Below are positions 24,801-35,954 of a stretch of DNA of 64,000 nucleotides, one piece after another (the stretch's first letter is position 1; every line of letters begins with the position of its first letter). This stretch comes from Vigna angularis (taxonomy: Eukaryota; Streptophyta; Magnoliopsida; Fabales; Fabaceae): the NCBI RefSeq assembly GCF_016808095.1, contig NC_068971.1:13900501-13964500 (forward strand). The letters run 5' to 3'. The notes beneath the pieces were generated by a model. The model was given only the letters and a program-made list of their open reading frames with translations, was not told the DNA's origin and made no database searches. The translations under genes and the position numbers were made by a program.

Positions 24801-24881
24801 GCACTAGCCGAACAACCACCACTGTATCCCCATGAGTTCTTCCGTAAGCTTCTTGATTTGGCATCTGAAAGGTCAATGTAA
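8734..24881 (+). CDS. D-alanine--D-alanine ligase-like protein, tandem ATP-grasp, plastid-targeted (24 exons)
   Basis: Exons: 8734-9033, 9955-10026, 10466-10509, 10752-10863, 10959-11030, 11229-11291, 11543-11620, 11721-11813, 12535-12654, 13420-13506, 13674-13886, 13995-14042, 14936-15190, 15915-16021, 16866-17110, 20287-20355, 20475-20539, 21427-21596, 21705-21783, 22036-22291, 23087-23132, 23766-23874, 24352-24414, 24801-24881. They total 2847 bp, in frame at every GT-AG junction, giving 948 residues. Residues 1-50 are Ser/Arg-rich like a plastid transit peptide. Ddl unit 1 (about 72-450) has GGPSAERGISL (79), HGKFGEDGG (166) and VKPTRGGSSIGV (248). Unit 2 (about 485-945) has FGGDTSERQVSLMSG (493), HGGIGEDG, VKPAKDGCSTGV and the Mg-binding EVNTVPGMTP (906). 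In bacteria Ddl makes D-Ala-D-Ala for peptidoglycan; plant two-unit homologues exist (Arabidopsis At3g08840 type). Unit 1 has DINLISGMEQTS in place of EVNT, so it may be weaker or regulatory. Confidence 0.95.
11955..12035. repeat. AAT/ATT trinucleotide microsatellite in intron 8
   Basis: A run of imperfect ataataataatgatgataat followed by aataataataataataata lies in the intron after exon 8 of the Ddl-like gene, ending in aagaagaagaag. Confidence 0.85.
14380..14740 (+). mobile_element. LINE retrotransposon remnant, 3' end of the RT ORF, in intron 12
   Basis: Conceptual reading gives LRWFEWVQRRSLEILVRG followed by a GDQPRRTLETI-like block. This resembles the LRWFGHVQRR...GRPKKTW signature at the C-terminus of plant LINE-type reverse transcriptases. 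The frame is broken. It sits in the 893-bp intron between exons 12 and 13 of the Ddl-like gene. Confidence 0.55.
15550..15793 (+). repeat. Direct duplication, about 116 bp x 2, in intron 13
   Basis: The string atcaaagcgttg...gatgtatacacctcaagatc occurs at about 15608 and 15724 with few differences. The duplicated unit also contains tttgtgag(g/a)tt(t/g)agttag and ttcatgaat(a/g)tgacattttac. An (AT)n run follows at 15815-15847. Confidence 0.85.
15815..15847. repeat. (AT)n microsatellite in intron 13
   Basis: An uninterrupted TA dinucleotide run lies in the intron just upstream of exon 14 of the Ddl-like gene. Confidence 0.95.
17593..19649 (-). mobile_element. Complete gag-only (TR-GAG-like) LTR retrotransposon in intron 15, TSD ACAAA
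   Basis: Two direct repeats bound the element: 17593-17917 (about 325 bp) and 19309-19649 (341 bp). Both start tgttaggttcctggg on the plus strand. The right copy ends in agatcctaaca; the left copy's inner edge reads agatcctaagattaca. The flanks 17588-17592 and 19650-19654 are both acaaa, a 5-bp TSD. The element faces minus: the right repeat is the 5' LTR, gag follows, and a purine-type motif (caacgggg) lies before the left LTR. Only gag-like coding remains between the LTRs, with no protease, reverse transcriptase or integrase, so it depended on another element. The right LTR carries an extra copy of a gttaggagcataacctcc unit, which explains most of its greater length. Confidence 0.9.
17887..19175 (-). 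pseudogene. gag-like coding region of the TR-GAG element, frame broken
   Basis: The upstream frame (19175..18630, about 181 residues) has a Ty3/gypsy gag core: LPTFEGLDPLNWINRAERF, then AYISMEGSAGYWIRAW, then ALVIRFGTLVERL. It ends in a stop at 18630. A second open frame (18564..17887, 225 residues) continues with a charged, Pro/Glu-containing region (RELFEALKDIEDHFLKAYN). The two lie in different frames and the join is about 66 bp long, so this may be one gag broken by a frameshift or two ORFs. I do not recognise the second part. Confidence 0.72.
20773..21310. mobile_element. MITE-like repeat in intron 17, probably hAT-type
   Basis: The left end agagctgtcaaaatg and the reverse complement of the right end (aaagttatcaaaacg) match at 11 of 15 positions. 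The interior has repeated ggttgg, gggtcgggtcggg and acccg motifs, far more GC-rich than the surrounding intron. No coding is seen and no clear TSD was found. The family is a guess from the GGGTC-rich ends. Confidence 0.5.
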
Positions 24882-27746
24882 ATCGAATGTTTACATTGTT
24901 TCATCAAATGCTGTTATCACGTGATGTAGCATTCATATTTTCGTATCAGGAACTTTATATTGTCAAACATTGTTATATACTTTTGTTGCTTCCCTTCCAA
25001 TTATGTCTTCACATGCAATCCGATTCTTAAACTGATTTTGAAGAATTATAAATGTGCTGTCAATAAGTTAAGGCTTGTGAACTCATCAAGGTTTTTAGGT
25101 TGTATGGCAAAGAGTACATGTACATGGCTCATCAATAAATATTATTTCAAAGTTGAAGTATCTAACATCAACTAAAATATTTCATGAATATCTACTTACT
25201 TTAATATTTAGAAAAAAATTTTAAAAAAATATTTCTTCAATACTTAAATGGTTTTTATTAAAATGATTATGTTAAATAATTATATTAAATTAAACACTTG
25301 GATTTTAACCCTTGCTAAGTAGATCATCTTCACAAGGTCTAAGCATGTTTAATTACTACATCTTTCTATCAGATCCTTTTCTATTATATCTTTTTTTCTT
25401 ATATTATGTCATTGTACGAAATATTCGATTATATACAAATGTAATTCTAAAAAAATTAGCAGAAAAATGGAAATTCCTCTTTTTTTTATATCATGAATAG
25501 TTTACTCAAACACCCCAACTTTATTTTTTCAGAGAACATAGTCTCTTGAAAAATAATTTTAAACAAATGCTTGCATACTTTTTTATTCTGTCAGTTAATT
25601 GTTAAAAGTGAAAGCTTTTTCTTCTTACACTCCATAATTTCCAAAGTCAAATACAACATCTAATTATTTTTCTTTATAATAAACTCTCTTTTTTCGTTTC
25701 AAAAAACAATCGTCTTTAAAAAATTAAATAAAATTAACCATCTAAAAAATTACATAAGTATCTTCTATTTCAACATTTCTAACAATCTTATATATTTTTT
25801 CATTGTTTACTTTCATCCACTATTTTTTCTTGAATACTGATAGTGATATTAGTATTTCCTTTATTAAGTTAAATTTATAAAATAAGAATGCATTCTCAAT
25901 CACGTATAGACCCATGAGCTTAGCGTGGTGGCTCTCTCCTTCACTTCATTCCACTGATGCAGTAGTAATTATCATTTAAGTGATCTTGAGAGTACTTCAG
26001 ATACAGTATTTCAGAATTCATTATTGTAGCATATTTTGTCCTTAAGGGATTATATGTTTTGGAACACAAAATTGTGTTAATGAGTGTATAGTTTGCAGTT
26101 ATATATGTATGACAGTTGCACATTGTATAATTCCAGAGAGAAACATCCCATTGTTACGTATAAAGAGAAGATTTCAATAATAACCTCTCTTTTTTTTTTT
26201 TGTGACAAAACCTAATAAAAAATCTATAGAATTTTTTCAGGGAAGACTATTATTATATTTTAACAATTAAATTATCACTTTTATTCCTAGAGTAGTAAAA
26301 TGTTATCGTAGTCCTAAAGTTAAAAAAAATGATGAATTTCCAACCGTTTCATCCAATTTCCTAAGTAAATTTATATATTTAAATGAAATATTTGAAAAGT
26401 TGAGACTTGTTAACATTTTTGCAATTTGAAAGAGTATATTATAATATGTCCAGTTATGGGATTGACTTGCTTACATTACACAAATTCAGCTGGAAATCCC
26501 TTTTTGGATCAATGGAAAATGTCTCTAGGACTCTTGTTCAAGCTTTTTAAATAAAAATTTGTTTCTTTGAACCTCAGAAATAAAGGGTCAATTATACAAA
26601 GTTATAAAACATGAATTTGCATTATCCCATATATATGGGAGTTAATTAATGTGCACACTAGTTGGTGCCTTTTGGACTGAGAATTCAAGGACAAACTTGG
26701 TAGGATAATATTTCAAAATTTCTTAATCCTATATTTTTTAGCGATAAATTTACCCTTTTAAGTTTAGATGGAGATGCTAACCATGTTGAGATTATCATCT
26801 ACATTAATGTGTTTTTTTCATTAATTTTATAAAAAATTTAAAACTTCAACAACCAAAACAACAGTTTACTCTATTTTATCACTTAACATAAGGAGAAGAG
26901 TAGAAAAGACCATAATTTGTTACTATACTACTTTAAAAAACACATAAAAAACCAAAAAGTCAGTGATTTTTTCCTTAACATTGGTGAGTGATCAAAGGAA
27001 AGATTAAAAAGGAGTGGCAAATGCCTACAATGAAAGAAAATAGAATAAATAAGAGCACGAAGAAAACTGAATTCATTGTCTACTGCAAGACAATTGCATC
27101 ATATGCAGATTGATTTCCTAATACTACTGTAAAATAAATGTTACACAACACAACAATTATATTAAATATGTCTCCAACTCTCTATATACCTTCCAAGATT
27201 CTAGTACCATCATCAACTTTCATTTCGCATTCTCTCTTCAGATTATCATATCATTTCACCTGATTGTGTGTAGAATCTGTGAGACGTAGGCCAAACACCT
27301 TTCGCCAAAAATTATGATCAAACCCTTCAAATCATAACGTTCATATAAACAACTTTTCTTATATAAACAACTCATACTTTAGATATAATATAATATGCTC
27401 AGTATATAGTAGAAAAAAAAATCCAACACATTACAGAACAAGACAGCAAAACCAACAATGAGTACAACATGAACATTTAATATTATACACATGATTTCAC
27501 AGACCATTTTTTCACAACTTTTTTTCTTGGCCCTCTTATTTACTCTTTTCCCTTTCAACTTGATAATCATTTTATAGAACAGTGGATGAGGTCCACAAGC
27601 CAAATATAATACAAAAAATGCAGTCCAATGTTGCTGAGTAGAGCAACATGTGTTTAATCCGTAGGGCCATTTTATGGTACATTATACATTATAATGTCCC
27701 TAACGAGCTTCCAATTAACCACAACCATGAAGTGTTTCTGTGGTGG
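24882..27746. other. Gene-free AT-rich spacer with the Ddl-like gene 3' flank
   Basis: No coding sequence with family resemblance is seen. A candidate poly(A) signal (aataaa, about 25134) lies about 250 bp after the stop codon. The rest has poly-A/T runs and no recognisable repeat structure. Confidence 0.6.
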
Positions 27747-28229
27747 CTAAATGGCTAGTACAAGTCCTGGAAGTGTCCTTTGATAGAGATCACGAGCCTG
27801 GCTATGCCAAAATATGATGCTATCTTTGCTATCTTCCCAACTTGGTTGCGTCAGATTCCTCACCACAAGCCATGTGTTGAAGTACTCTCTAAATTGAGTT
27901 ATGAGGCCATTTTTTACTGTCCAAACATGCACCCAATAGGCCTTGCCCTCCCACCCCTCCGCGATCACGTGGTCGCCGCCGACGGCGGTGATCCGCCTCG
28001 GCTCGAACCGGAAGCCTTTAGTGTGATCTATTTCTCCTGTGAGCACCTTCATCATGTGGTGGCAATGAGGGGGACCGTGGAACCACCACTCAAGGTCACT
28101 TGCTAGCAATTTGGTCACATTGCCCATTGTCCCTTGTCCCCATAGTGACTTGTAGAGAATTTCAACTATGGCCTTGTTTTGCACTTCCATCTTTTGATGA
28201 TTCTCTTGCATCTCAACAACATCGTCCAT
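27747..28229 (-). CDS. Wound-induced protein 1 / SAG20-type protein (NTF2-like fold)
   Basis: A single-exon frame encodes 160 residues with stop TAG at 27747-27749. The pattern WWFHGPPHCHHMMKVLTG, then FEPRRI, then VIAEGWEGKAYWVHVWTV, then GLITQFREYFNTWLVV, then ending LPGLVLAI, matches the WUN1/SAG20 family, a small plant family with an NTF2/SnoaL-like fold. Its members are induced by wounding, senescence and stress; the biochemical role is unclear. Length fits the family, and there is no signal peptide or membrane segment. The neighbours do not inform its function. A TATA-like element lies about 95 bp upstream of the start. Confidence 0.87.
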   Translation of the reverse strand: MDDVVEMQENHQKMEVQNKAIVEILYKSLWGQGTMGNVTKLLASDLEWWFHGPPHCHHMMKVLTGEIDHTKGFRFEPRRITAVGGDHVIAEGWEGKAYWVHVWTVKNGLITQFREYFNTWLVVRNLTQPSWEDSKDSIIFWHSQARDLYQRTLPGLVLAI

Positions 28230-28318
28230 GTTGTGAAATTAATGTATGGTCCTAGGATTGTGTTTTAGGAAATGGTTGCACAAGTTGTGTTATGGAGGGC
28301 TTGGTTGTGTTGTGTCAC

Positions 28319-28328
28319 ATTTTATAGG
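28319..28328 (-). promoter_or_regulatory. TATA-like element of the WUN1-type gene
   Basis: The minus-strand string cctataaaat lies about 95 bp before the start codon at 28229, a usual distance for a plant TATA box given a 5' UTR of about 60 bp. Confidence 0.6.
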
Positions 28329-28329
28329 C

Positions 28330-30795
28330 AATCAAAGGAAGGTATATCCAAGTTTGGTCCCTTGGTATTGGTTCAATAATGCATAGATGGTTGAGATTGA
28401 TTGATTTATGATATGGGGGATTGAAGGGTCTGGATTAGCTCCTAAAGTTGTGATTAAAGTTTACACCTTTGAAATGACCAATATATCACAATATTAAACC
28501 ACTAAAGTTAGGGATGTTGTGTAGAATAATGACTAATGAAGCCTTGGGCTGTTTGGTTTGTCATTAACTCGTGTGAAAGTTGATTACTCATTTTCTTCAA
28601 ATGTTTAGTTTAGGTTTAATCTAAAAGTGCTATGAACTTGAATTGATGTTTTTGGAATGTACGATGCATGATGAAATTTTCTTTCATCATAGCCAACTTG
28701 TGTCAGTTCCAACAAAGAAACAATTTTATCGTTTAACATGTGGCTTTTAAGTTTATTTGATGAGATCTATATATTCTTAGTGAAAATTTTTGTAATGAAT
28801 ATTACAATACAGAAATAAAATATGAATTTGTTATTGTTTTGATTGAGATGCGATATTTTATATTTTGAAGGCAAATATAACTTTTGTTAATTGTAAATTT
28901 CTAAATTTTAATACTTATTGGGAAAAAAAGAAAAGAATCCATGAAGTTATATGACTAGTGAACTTATGTACGATAATGATTGTTTTAATGTTTATATTGT
29001 GGTGATATTTGTATGTTTACAATATTACGTGTATGCAAATACATATTTTATATATGATCATTTAAATGTGACTATATGAATATGATTTCTATAAACTAAA
29101 CTAAAGCACTGTTAACATTGAAGTGGATTACGTAAGACCTGTTTGCATAGATTATTTAAGCAGGTGGGGTTGTAATTAAAATATATATGATTCTACACTT
29201 AAACTTTATGCTTTATTATTGAAATATATCAATTGAGAAATGAAATATGTATGAATTGTATCAGTATTATTATTACATAATTTTACCAGTAAAAGTAAAA
29301 ATTGTATTAGAAAAAAATAATTATATGCAAATAAAGTAGTTTATGTATTATTATCGTATACTTGTATTAATTAGTTTAATTGTGTAATAATAATTCGAGT
29401 ATACATGATTTGCAATTGCATTAATTAATTTAATTATACATTAAAAATATAATTAAAATTATTTTAGAAATAATTTGATTTATTTTATAAAATATATACT
29501 TTTATAATCTTACTTAGTTCATAGTATTAAACGTAGTAGGTACCATAGAGAGTGATTTTATCACTAAAATGGAAGTTTTGAGCAACATTTCATAATTGAA
29601 TTTAATAAAAAAAAAAGTATATCTACTAATTAGATGTAATTAGCTAAATATTTTATTTTTGATATTGCATTATGTAATACTCAATTTCGCTTGGAGTACA
29701 TCGCGTCCAAGATTTGTACACTAATAATTATCATTTTTTTTACTTCAGTTTTAAATTTATTGTAAATTTAAATATTTTTATCAAGAAAAATTATTTAATT
29801 TATTAGAAGTTGAGTCAGTGCAGTTTGATGTTGATGTCAAATGAGATCACATTATTCCTACTTTGTTTTGATGTTTCTATTATATTATTGTTTATGTGTT
29901 TCTCTATCAAGAAAAAACGATTTTATTGAATTTTAAATTCTTCCTCAATTCTCAATTTGAATTTTATTAAATATCTAAAATATTTATATTTTTTAATTGA
30001 ATTTCTCTCTTCAATTGAAGTGATGAAACAATTTGATTTTATAGTTTAAAACAAAACAGTATGGATTTGGACAATAACAAATTTGAATGACTAAATTCTA
30101 ATTATCTTTTTCAGATATCATTATTTCATATTTTCATGTTATTGATTTGATTTTTTAATGAGAAAGAAAGTAATTTAAAATATATGAGAAAACTTAGTAT
30201 AAAAAAATAAAGGGATGTTTCAATAATTTTGAATGAGATGGATATAGAAATTGTACAATAAATATATATATATATATATATATATATCTATATATATATA
30301 TATATATATATACTCATTTTTATTTATATATCTAATTTAAAAATCAATGTTACTCATTCTTATATTTTGTATGAAATTGCAATTATATTTGGGTTATATG
30401 TGATTGTTCTTTTAACCATGGTGTGGAATATAAATGTACTTTTTAAAAAATAATTTTAATAAAAATTAAGTTACCATTCTTTATAAAAATCTCTTCTCTC
30501 ATCTCATATGGATGGTTCATGACATAACAACAATGCTTCTAAAATCCGACGGACGAGAATTAAGAACCAATCCTATCAATTAAACTATATAATGTTGATA
30601 TGAACCTCAATGACATGTCTATGTCGATCCACCCTATCACTCAAAATAAAGCATAATAAATGAAGACATTGTAAATGAAGTTTACAATTATTGCTTTTAT
30701 TACTTTGAAATTTTGGATTTTTTATTTTAAAGGAAAAAGGATTTATTAATGATTTTATAATATTTAAAAATAATTCAAAGGTATCCAAAAAATTA
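28330..30795. other. Gene-free AT-rich spacer
   Basis: This stretch has long A/T-rich runs with no credible coding. It includes a broken (AT)n tract at about 30259-30313. Nothing else distinct is seen. Confidence 0.6.
30259..30313. repeat. (AT)n microsatellite, interrupted
   Basis: A TA-rich dinucleotide run of about 55 bp interrupted once by ct, upstream of the composite retroelement. Confidence 0.93.
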
Positions 30796-30800
30796 AACTG

Positions 30801-31178
30801 CGTGACATCCGGGCATTGACGAGGGCGAGGAGTGACGCCGGTGTAGGGAGCACTGACAATGAGCGGCTCTTGGCAGGCTTCCAGTGGAAGGGGCACATGG
30901 ACGAATCGAGCATACACCGGAATGAGAGGGAACTGGAGACTGTATAGGTATGGGACTATACGGTTGAAGGATAACTTAAAGGGATTGATTTGGCTACTCA
31001 TATCACCAAATGTATTTGCTTTTCGGTAGCCTGACTCATAAGAACTCCATAGTTAAGCGTGCTTAGCTTGGAGTAATTCTGGGATGGGTGACCTTCTGGG
31101 AAGTTTTCCCAGAAAGTGTGCGAGTGAGGACAAAGCAAAGCACACTGGAAAGCCTGGTGGTGATAATTATCGGAGCGT
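30801..31178 (+). repeat. Left Cassandra-like LTR with 5S rRNA-like sequence
   Basis: The LTR begins cgtgacatccgggc; the right copy begins tgtgacatccgggc, so the first T looks mutated. At about 31031-31112 it carries a 5S rRNA-like stretch: agaactccatagttaagcgt, gcttagcttggagta, then gggatgggtgaccttctggg. This covers A-box and C-box promoter parts of 5S rRNA. Such a 5S domain is the hallmark of Cassandra TRIM LTRs. It is not a 5S gene. The right edge is set by where gypsy-type gag coding begins and is approximate. Confidence 0.82.
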
Positions 31179-31202
31179 TCATCCAACATCCACAAGAAGC
31201 AA

Positions 31203-31553
31203 CAACAACAGGCAATGAGAGGAACCATATCTTCAAGGAACAATAATAATCCAATGAGGACTCCTTACGCTCAGTGTGGAGGACCACACTACCGGTCGTC
31301 GTGTCCTCAACTGATGGGAGCAAAATATTGTCTTCAATGTGGGGGAAGCAGACATGTGGAGAACGAGTGCAGCATGGGAAGACGAGCAGGGTTGAGGCCA
31401 CCAAATGCTGGAAGAGGTCAACCAGGAAGAGGTGGTCGAGCACAAGTAGTTGGACGCGTCTATGCCATAACGGGTGCTGAAGCAACAAGCCCAGGTACAC
31501 ATCTCGCTGGCACTAGCTTATTCTATGGAAATATCCTGTCGAGCGTTGCTTAA
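31203..31553 (+). pseudogene. Ty3/gypsy gag-protease junction fragment
   Basis: The frame encodes two nucleocapsid-type zinc motifs (CGGPHYRSSC and CLQCGGSRHVENEC, the latter CX2CX4HX4C) followed by RVYAITGAEATSPGTHL, the usual start of the protease region in this gypsy lineage. The reading frame ends at 31553 just past where the protease should continue. The gag N-terminus and 5' LTR are missing. Confidence 0.8.
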
Positions 31554-31749
31554 CGACTAACTTAGGAAATACTTCACGTGAAGGGATGTCGACGTTCGGT
31601 TTTTCTTACCGATTGTTCAGTCTCACACTAGTTTTTTGGCTTTTAGCCGTAGTCATCGTTCAATTTAAATAGGGTCCTTGAGTTAGATTGAGGAGTATTT
31701 TCTCCTTGTATTTTCAGTAGGGGGCATTTAGGTCTTTCCTCTCTCATCT

Positions 31750-32343
31750 ACGGTTATGGATACGCTTAACTCCACGACATTGATGGGATGAATAATCACA
31801 GATATGCAGCAACAAAACATCACGTTAGTTCAGACTTTTCAACATTTGAAGAGCCTTCAAGTTTTAGTAGAGACGTCTCGGCAGTAGTATGTGGATTCGG
31901 TGTGGAAGGATAGTACTACAGCTGAGTCGTCTACTTCTTCTCTTATTTACCAACAGGAGTGGAACATATGGGAGCATTGCTAGGGCGTGTGTAAATCGTG
32001 ATAAACCGAGAGTCGAGTTTAGTTGAGAGTTTCAGGGACTTAATAGTATAGGTGAGGATGCGAACGTTATTAGGGGCCTCCGTTGGTGGTAGCGAGAGAA
32101 CTGTTCGGTAGAACTAATCAGAAGTGTAAGCGGTGTAGAAAGAGGGGTCATTGCGAACAAGAATGCCTAATAGGCAGAAAAGCTAGTTTCAACAAAAGGG
32201 AGATGGTAGATCTTAGGTTAAATAGCCAAGTCAATAATGTCAAAATCATAGGTAGTGATGTTAGAGTTCTCAGTGCATTTGAATTTGTACTTTTTTTTCC
32301 CTCCTTGATCGTTCGGTGCAAAGGGATTTACCGTTCGGATTAA
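31750..32343 (+). pseudogene. Second gag-like remnant of Ty3/gypsy type
   Basis: A decayed reading from about 31757 (MDTLNST-like, then MQQQNITLVQTFQHL) is broken by stops. Downstream, a zinc knuckle CKRCRKRGHCEQEC (CX2CX4HX4C) lies in the open frame 32083-32343. It lies 3' of the first gag fragment, so the gypsy sequence is a mosaic or internally rearranged. Confidence 0.62.
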
Positions 32344-32679
32344 AACGATTGGCGTCTCAAACCAATTGATTAGACGCTCGGTACCAAACCCTCGTTCTTT
32401 TTCTATTCCAACAAGTAAGCTCAGGTAATCTCAAATTTTTTTTTTACTCTTCGTTAATCCTTGCAGTGTTAAAATATCCATGAGTTAGATGTTCAGTAAT
32501 AGTTTATTAAGCATGTTACTTGCTGGCGTTGCTTCACTTGGAAGTCATTCCAAGTAAGTAGTGTGTAAATCGCTCGGTTGTTAAGTGGTGTGGACCGTTC
32601 AGTAACAAGAGAGGTAGCCCGAACGATTAATAAGAAACGTTTGGATTGTTGAGTTCTCCTGATGAGGCGTCTAGGTTAT

Positions 32680-32860
32680 TCCCTCAACGTGAAGTTGAAC
32701 TTTACTTTGACCTGGTAGCAGGTGCGGAATCAGCGTTAGTAGCTTCTTACAGAATAGCTTCAGCAGAGTAGATGGAACAGGAGAAAACAGTTTATTATAA
32801 ACAAGCATTTTACTATAAAGTGTACCAGTTTGGTCAGTAAAAGATTGAGGATGAATCAAA
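32680..32860 (+). pseudogene. Reverse-transcriptase start remnant
   Basis: A short reading of the type VELYFDLVAGAES...SYRIASAE resembles the conserved FxIDLVPGA...YRMAPAE entry to Ty3/gypsy reverse transcriptase. It is followed by a stop and further decay. Confidence 0.55.
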
Positions 32861-33894
32861 AATGGAGCGTGAGGAATGTTCGAGGGTAGCCCTCGGCTTC
32901 TTATGGAAATGGGAGCGGTATGTAAAATTTGTCAAGTGAGGATTCTGGATGAATGAAGTGAAAATTCTAGGACTTCTGTCGGCTATGATGATACATGAGT
33001 AGGGTTGAGTGAGAGCTTGTGAAACCTAAAATTTCATGTGAGGATTAAAACCGAACGGTAGCAGATATTTCAGTTGGAGGTGGTATGTGAACTGTTCGTA
33101 AAGGATCTGAGTTAAGCAGTCGGAAAAGTCATTCTTGGTAGTCGAGTACGAAAGCAGACATCATTCGGGTTATGAGTAGCATGTCAAAAGGTGAAGGTAG
33201 AACTTTCGAGATCGCATGACCCCGAGATAGGATTACCAAGAACTTAATCCAATTACCTTTATCGATCGGTCATAAGGCTATAATGTTAATAAGTAGGTAA
33301 GGGACGGTTTGACCGAGGGTATGTGCGTTATGCTCATCAGTTGAGAAGTAAATGTTAAAAGATTGGTTCCACACAACAACAGGGAAGTGGTTGGATTGCT
33401 TAGAATGCAATCTAGTAGCAATTCAGATAGAGCTTTTCAAATTCATCTTTTAGTTCTGTACAATCATTGAAGAGTAAGTTGGGCAACCAGTTGAAGATTG
33501 TTCAGCTTATTACTCCAAGCGAACGGCCAGACGGATGGGAAAATCCAAAAACATGAAGACCTGGGCGTACACGTGCTTTGAGTCGATTATGGGTCAGAGA
33601 TGAAGTCTCGTTTTCTCCAAGAACCAAGAAATCCATTCTCTGCCTAAACCTAAGATATTTGATGCTCTCCATCAACCACTCGGGAAAATTTGCTATACTC
33701 TCTTTCTCAAACAGTAACTGTTAATTAGACCAAATTTTAATTTTATTCATTTGGATCCTTGCTGATAATCGTTCGGTTTCGTCTGATCATTCGTGGTCAA
33801 ACCTTCTTTTCCTTTTGTACGTGGGTTATGAACGAACGTTCTGAATTTTTGTTTTCTAGGGCGTTCGTTATTTCTGTCCTTTGCCTGGATTGAC

Positions 33895-34016
<122 letters not shown>

Positions 34017-34377
34017 CTTGTCTTGGTTTTCAATAATAATTCAATCCCGTAATATTCAGATCATTTCTCTCTGTGCTTTCTCTTCTTTATTTTTGGGTTT
34101 CTTCTGTTTCTCTGTTTCACACTCGAATTAAACAGTGATAAACTTTTCCATTGAAACTTTTCCTTTAGAAGACTTGTGATTTCCTGCTAGTAACTTTCCA
34201 TTCTGTATTTAGGCCACCAATCGGTCAACCTTTCAAGGCCATTATCTCTTTAATTAAAAGTTATCGACCAGTTCTTTACGACAGAGTTCTTCTGTAATTT
34301 ACTCTCTTCCCATAACCATTCAGCCCTTACTCAAACATAATTGTTCGTTATAGTTGAAACCGGTAAACATTGAAGAT

Positions 34378-34815
34378 TTACTAAGGACGTCCGTGTGGGT
34401 AAAATCGTTCGTCCTAGGAAGCTGTCGCCCGAAATCATTGGACCATATCAGATTCTCAAACGCATTGGGCTGATAGCGTACGAGAATGATTGTCTTCTCT
34501 ATTAGCTAATCTTCTCCTAGTCTTCCACGTATCTCAACTCCAGAAAAGTATGTTGGAGACTCGTCTCGTGTGCTAGAATTAGAAGACGTTCGTATTCGTG
34601 GGAGCCGATCGGTAGAGATACAACCAATACGTATTGGAGATAGCCAAACCAAGTGCTACAAGAGGAAAGTCATCAGATTGGTGAGTGTAGTCTGGGACGA
34701 GAATACTGACGACATTACGTGGGAAGTTGAATATTTCAAGCAGAGACAAGTACTCTCGTCTATTCTTTAGTATGTCTTAATTTTCGAGGACGAAAATTTT
34801 TATAGTTAGGGGGAA
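34378..34815 (+). pseudogene. Ty3/gypsy integrase C-terminal remnant and polypurine tract
   Basis: Readings give RPRKLSPKIIGPYQILKRIG then FHVSQLQKY and, in the open part (34570-34770), LELEDVRIRGSRSVEIQPIR, IGDSQTKCYKRKVIRLV and WDENTDDITWEVE. This is the tail of Ty3/gypsy integrase polyproteins. It ends with ttcgaggacgaaaattttta then agttaggggg, the usual 3' end before the LTR. Internal stops are present. Confidence 0.78.
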
Positions 34816-35876
34816 TGTCAGAACCAGTAAAATCAAAAGTCAGAACCAGAAAAGAAATCCACGCACGTATCGCTTAGTGGGAATTCACGTGTCAAGAGGG
34901 GAAATTGACACTCAGATGACGGACGCCAGGTGTCAAGCGAAGGGGATCCAAAAATCAGTTAGTGGATGGCAGGTGTCGACAGGAGAGTGTACGTCCGTTG
35001 GACGTGGGGTAAACAAAAATGATTTTTCTAAAAACCCTGCCCACTCTCCTCTGCATGCACCCTCTTTCTAAAATCTGATCTTTCATTTTCCTCCTTCTTC
35101 TCTCTAGAAAACCCTCCCTTCTCTCTACTGTAACTTACTCTTCTCTACTCCGATCACCGTTCAGGCACCGTGGAAGCATTCCCGGCGTCCCAAACTTCAT
35201 CTTGAACCGATTGAGTTTCCAGTTTGAGCTGGTAAGTCTTCTCCCCTTAGTCGTTCGTTCTTTTGTTACATGCAAACCAAGTTCTGGTTTCATGCAGGGA
35301 TATAGTCTAAGTTATTTTTGGTTCTTTATGTTGTTCGGTTTAGTTTGGAGAATTGTTGATCGTTAAGAGTAGAAGTTGTAGTTGGGCGAACCAAAAACCC
35401 ACTTTTAGACCGTTCAATCACGTATCCAAGTAAGGGAAGCTTATCTAATTTAATTGTATGTTGTTGTACGCTTGTTGAAAATGAATGCATGTTGCTGAAT
35501 GAGTGAATGTATGTATCAAGTATGAATACTGACATGATGGTTGAGTTATGTATGATGTATGAGTTATATGAGATTTATGTGATATGAATTGTATGAAGTA
35601 TGAAAGTTGAATCTGATAGGAATGTATAAAGTTATGAAAGTATATATATTAAGAAATGATTGTTGGAAAGAAATAATTCTGGTATGAAAGTCTCATATGA
35701 AAAAGTACGTTCGTCACTGAACGGTTATTGATCGTTCGGTTTTCCTAGTAAACATAGTAAAAATGGGATTCTTTCATTTGGAGAGAACCCTAGTTGAGGA
35801 CGAGCGTCCTCGTGTGGTAATACTATGTTTGAGCGTTCGGCCAAGCATAGTTGTATCCGAATATCCCTTGATAAAG

Positions 35877-35878
<2 letters not shown>

Positions 35879-35931
<53 letters not shown>
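35879..35931. repeat. (AT)n microsatellite
   Basis: About 52 bp of AT dinucleotides inside the gypsy-type LTR, directly before the 35-bp minisatellite. Confidence 0.93.
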
Positions 35932-35933
<2 letters not shown>

Positions 35934-35954
35934 GGTATAATTTCGTCGTTCGTA

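Noticed and set aside
31027..31112. A 5S rRNA gene
   Set aside because: The sequence is 5S-like but lies inside a retrotransposon LTR, is diverged, and the upstream 5S part is missing; it is the 5S-derived domain of a Cassandra-type LTR.
34570..34770. Independent small gene with RIRGSRSVEIQPIR
   Set aside because: It is the integrase tail of a Ty3/gypsy remnant directly before the polypurine tract.
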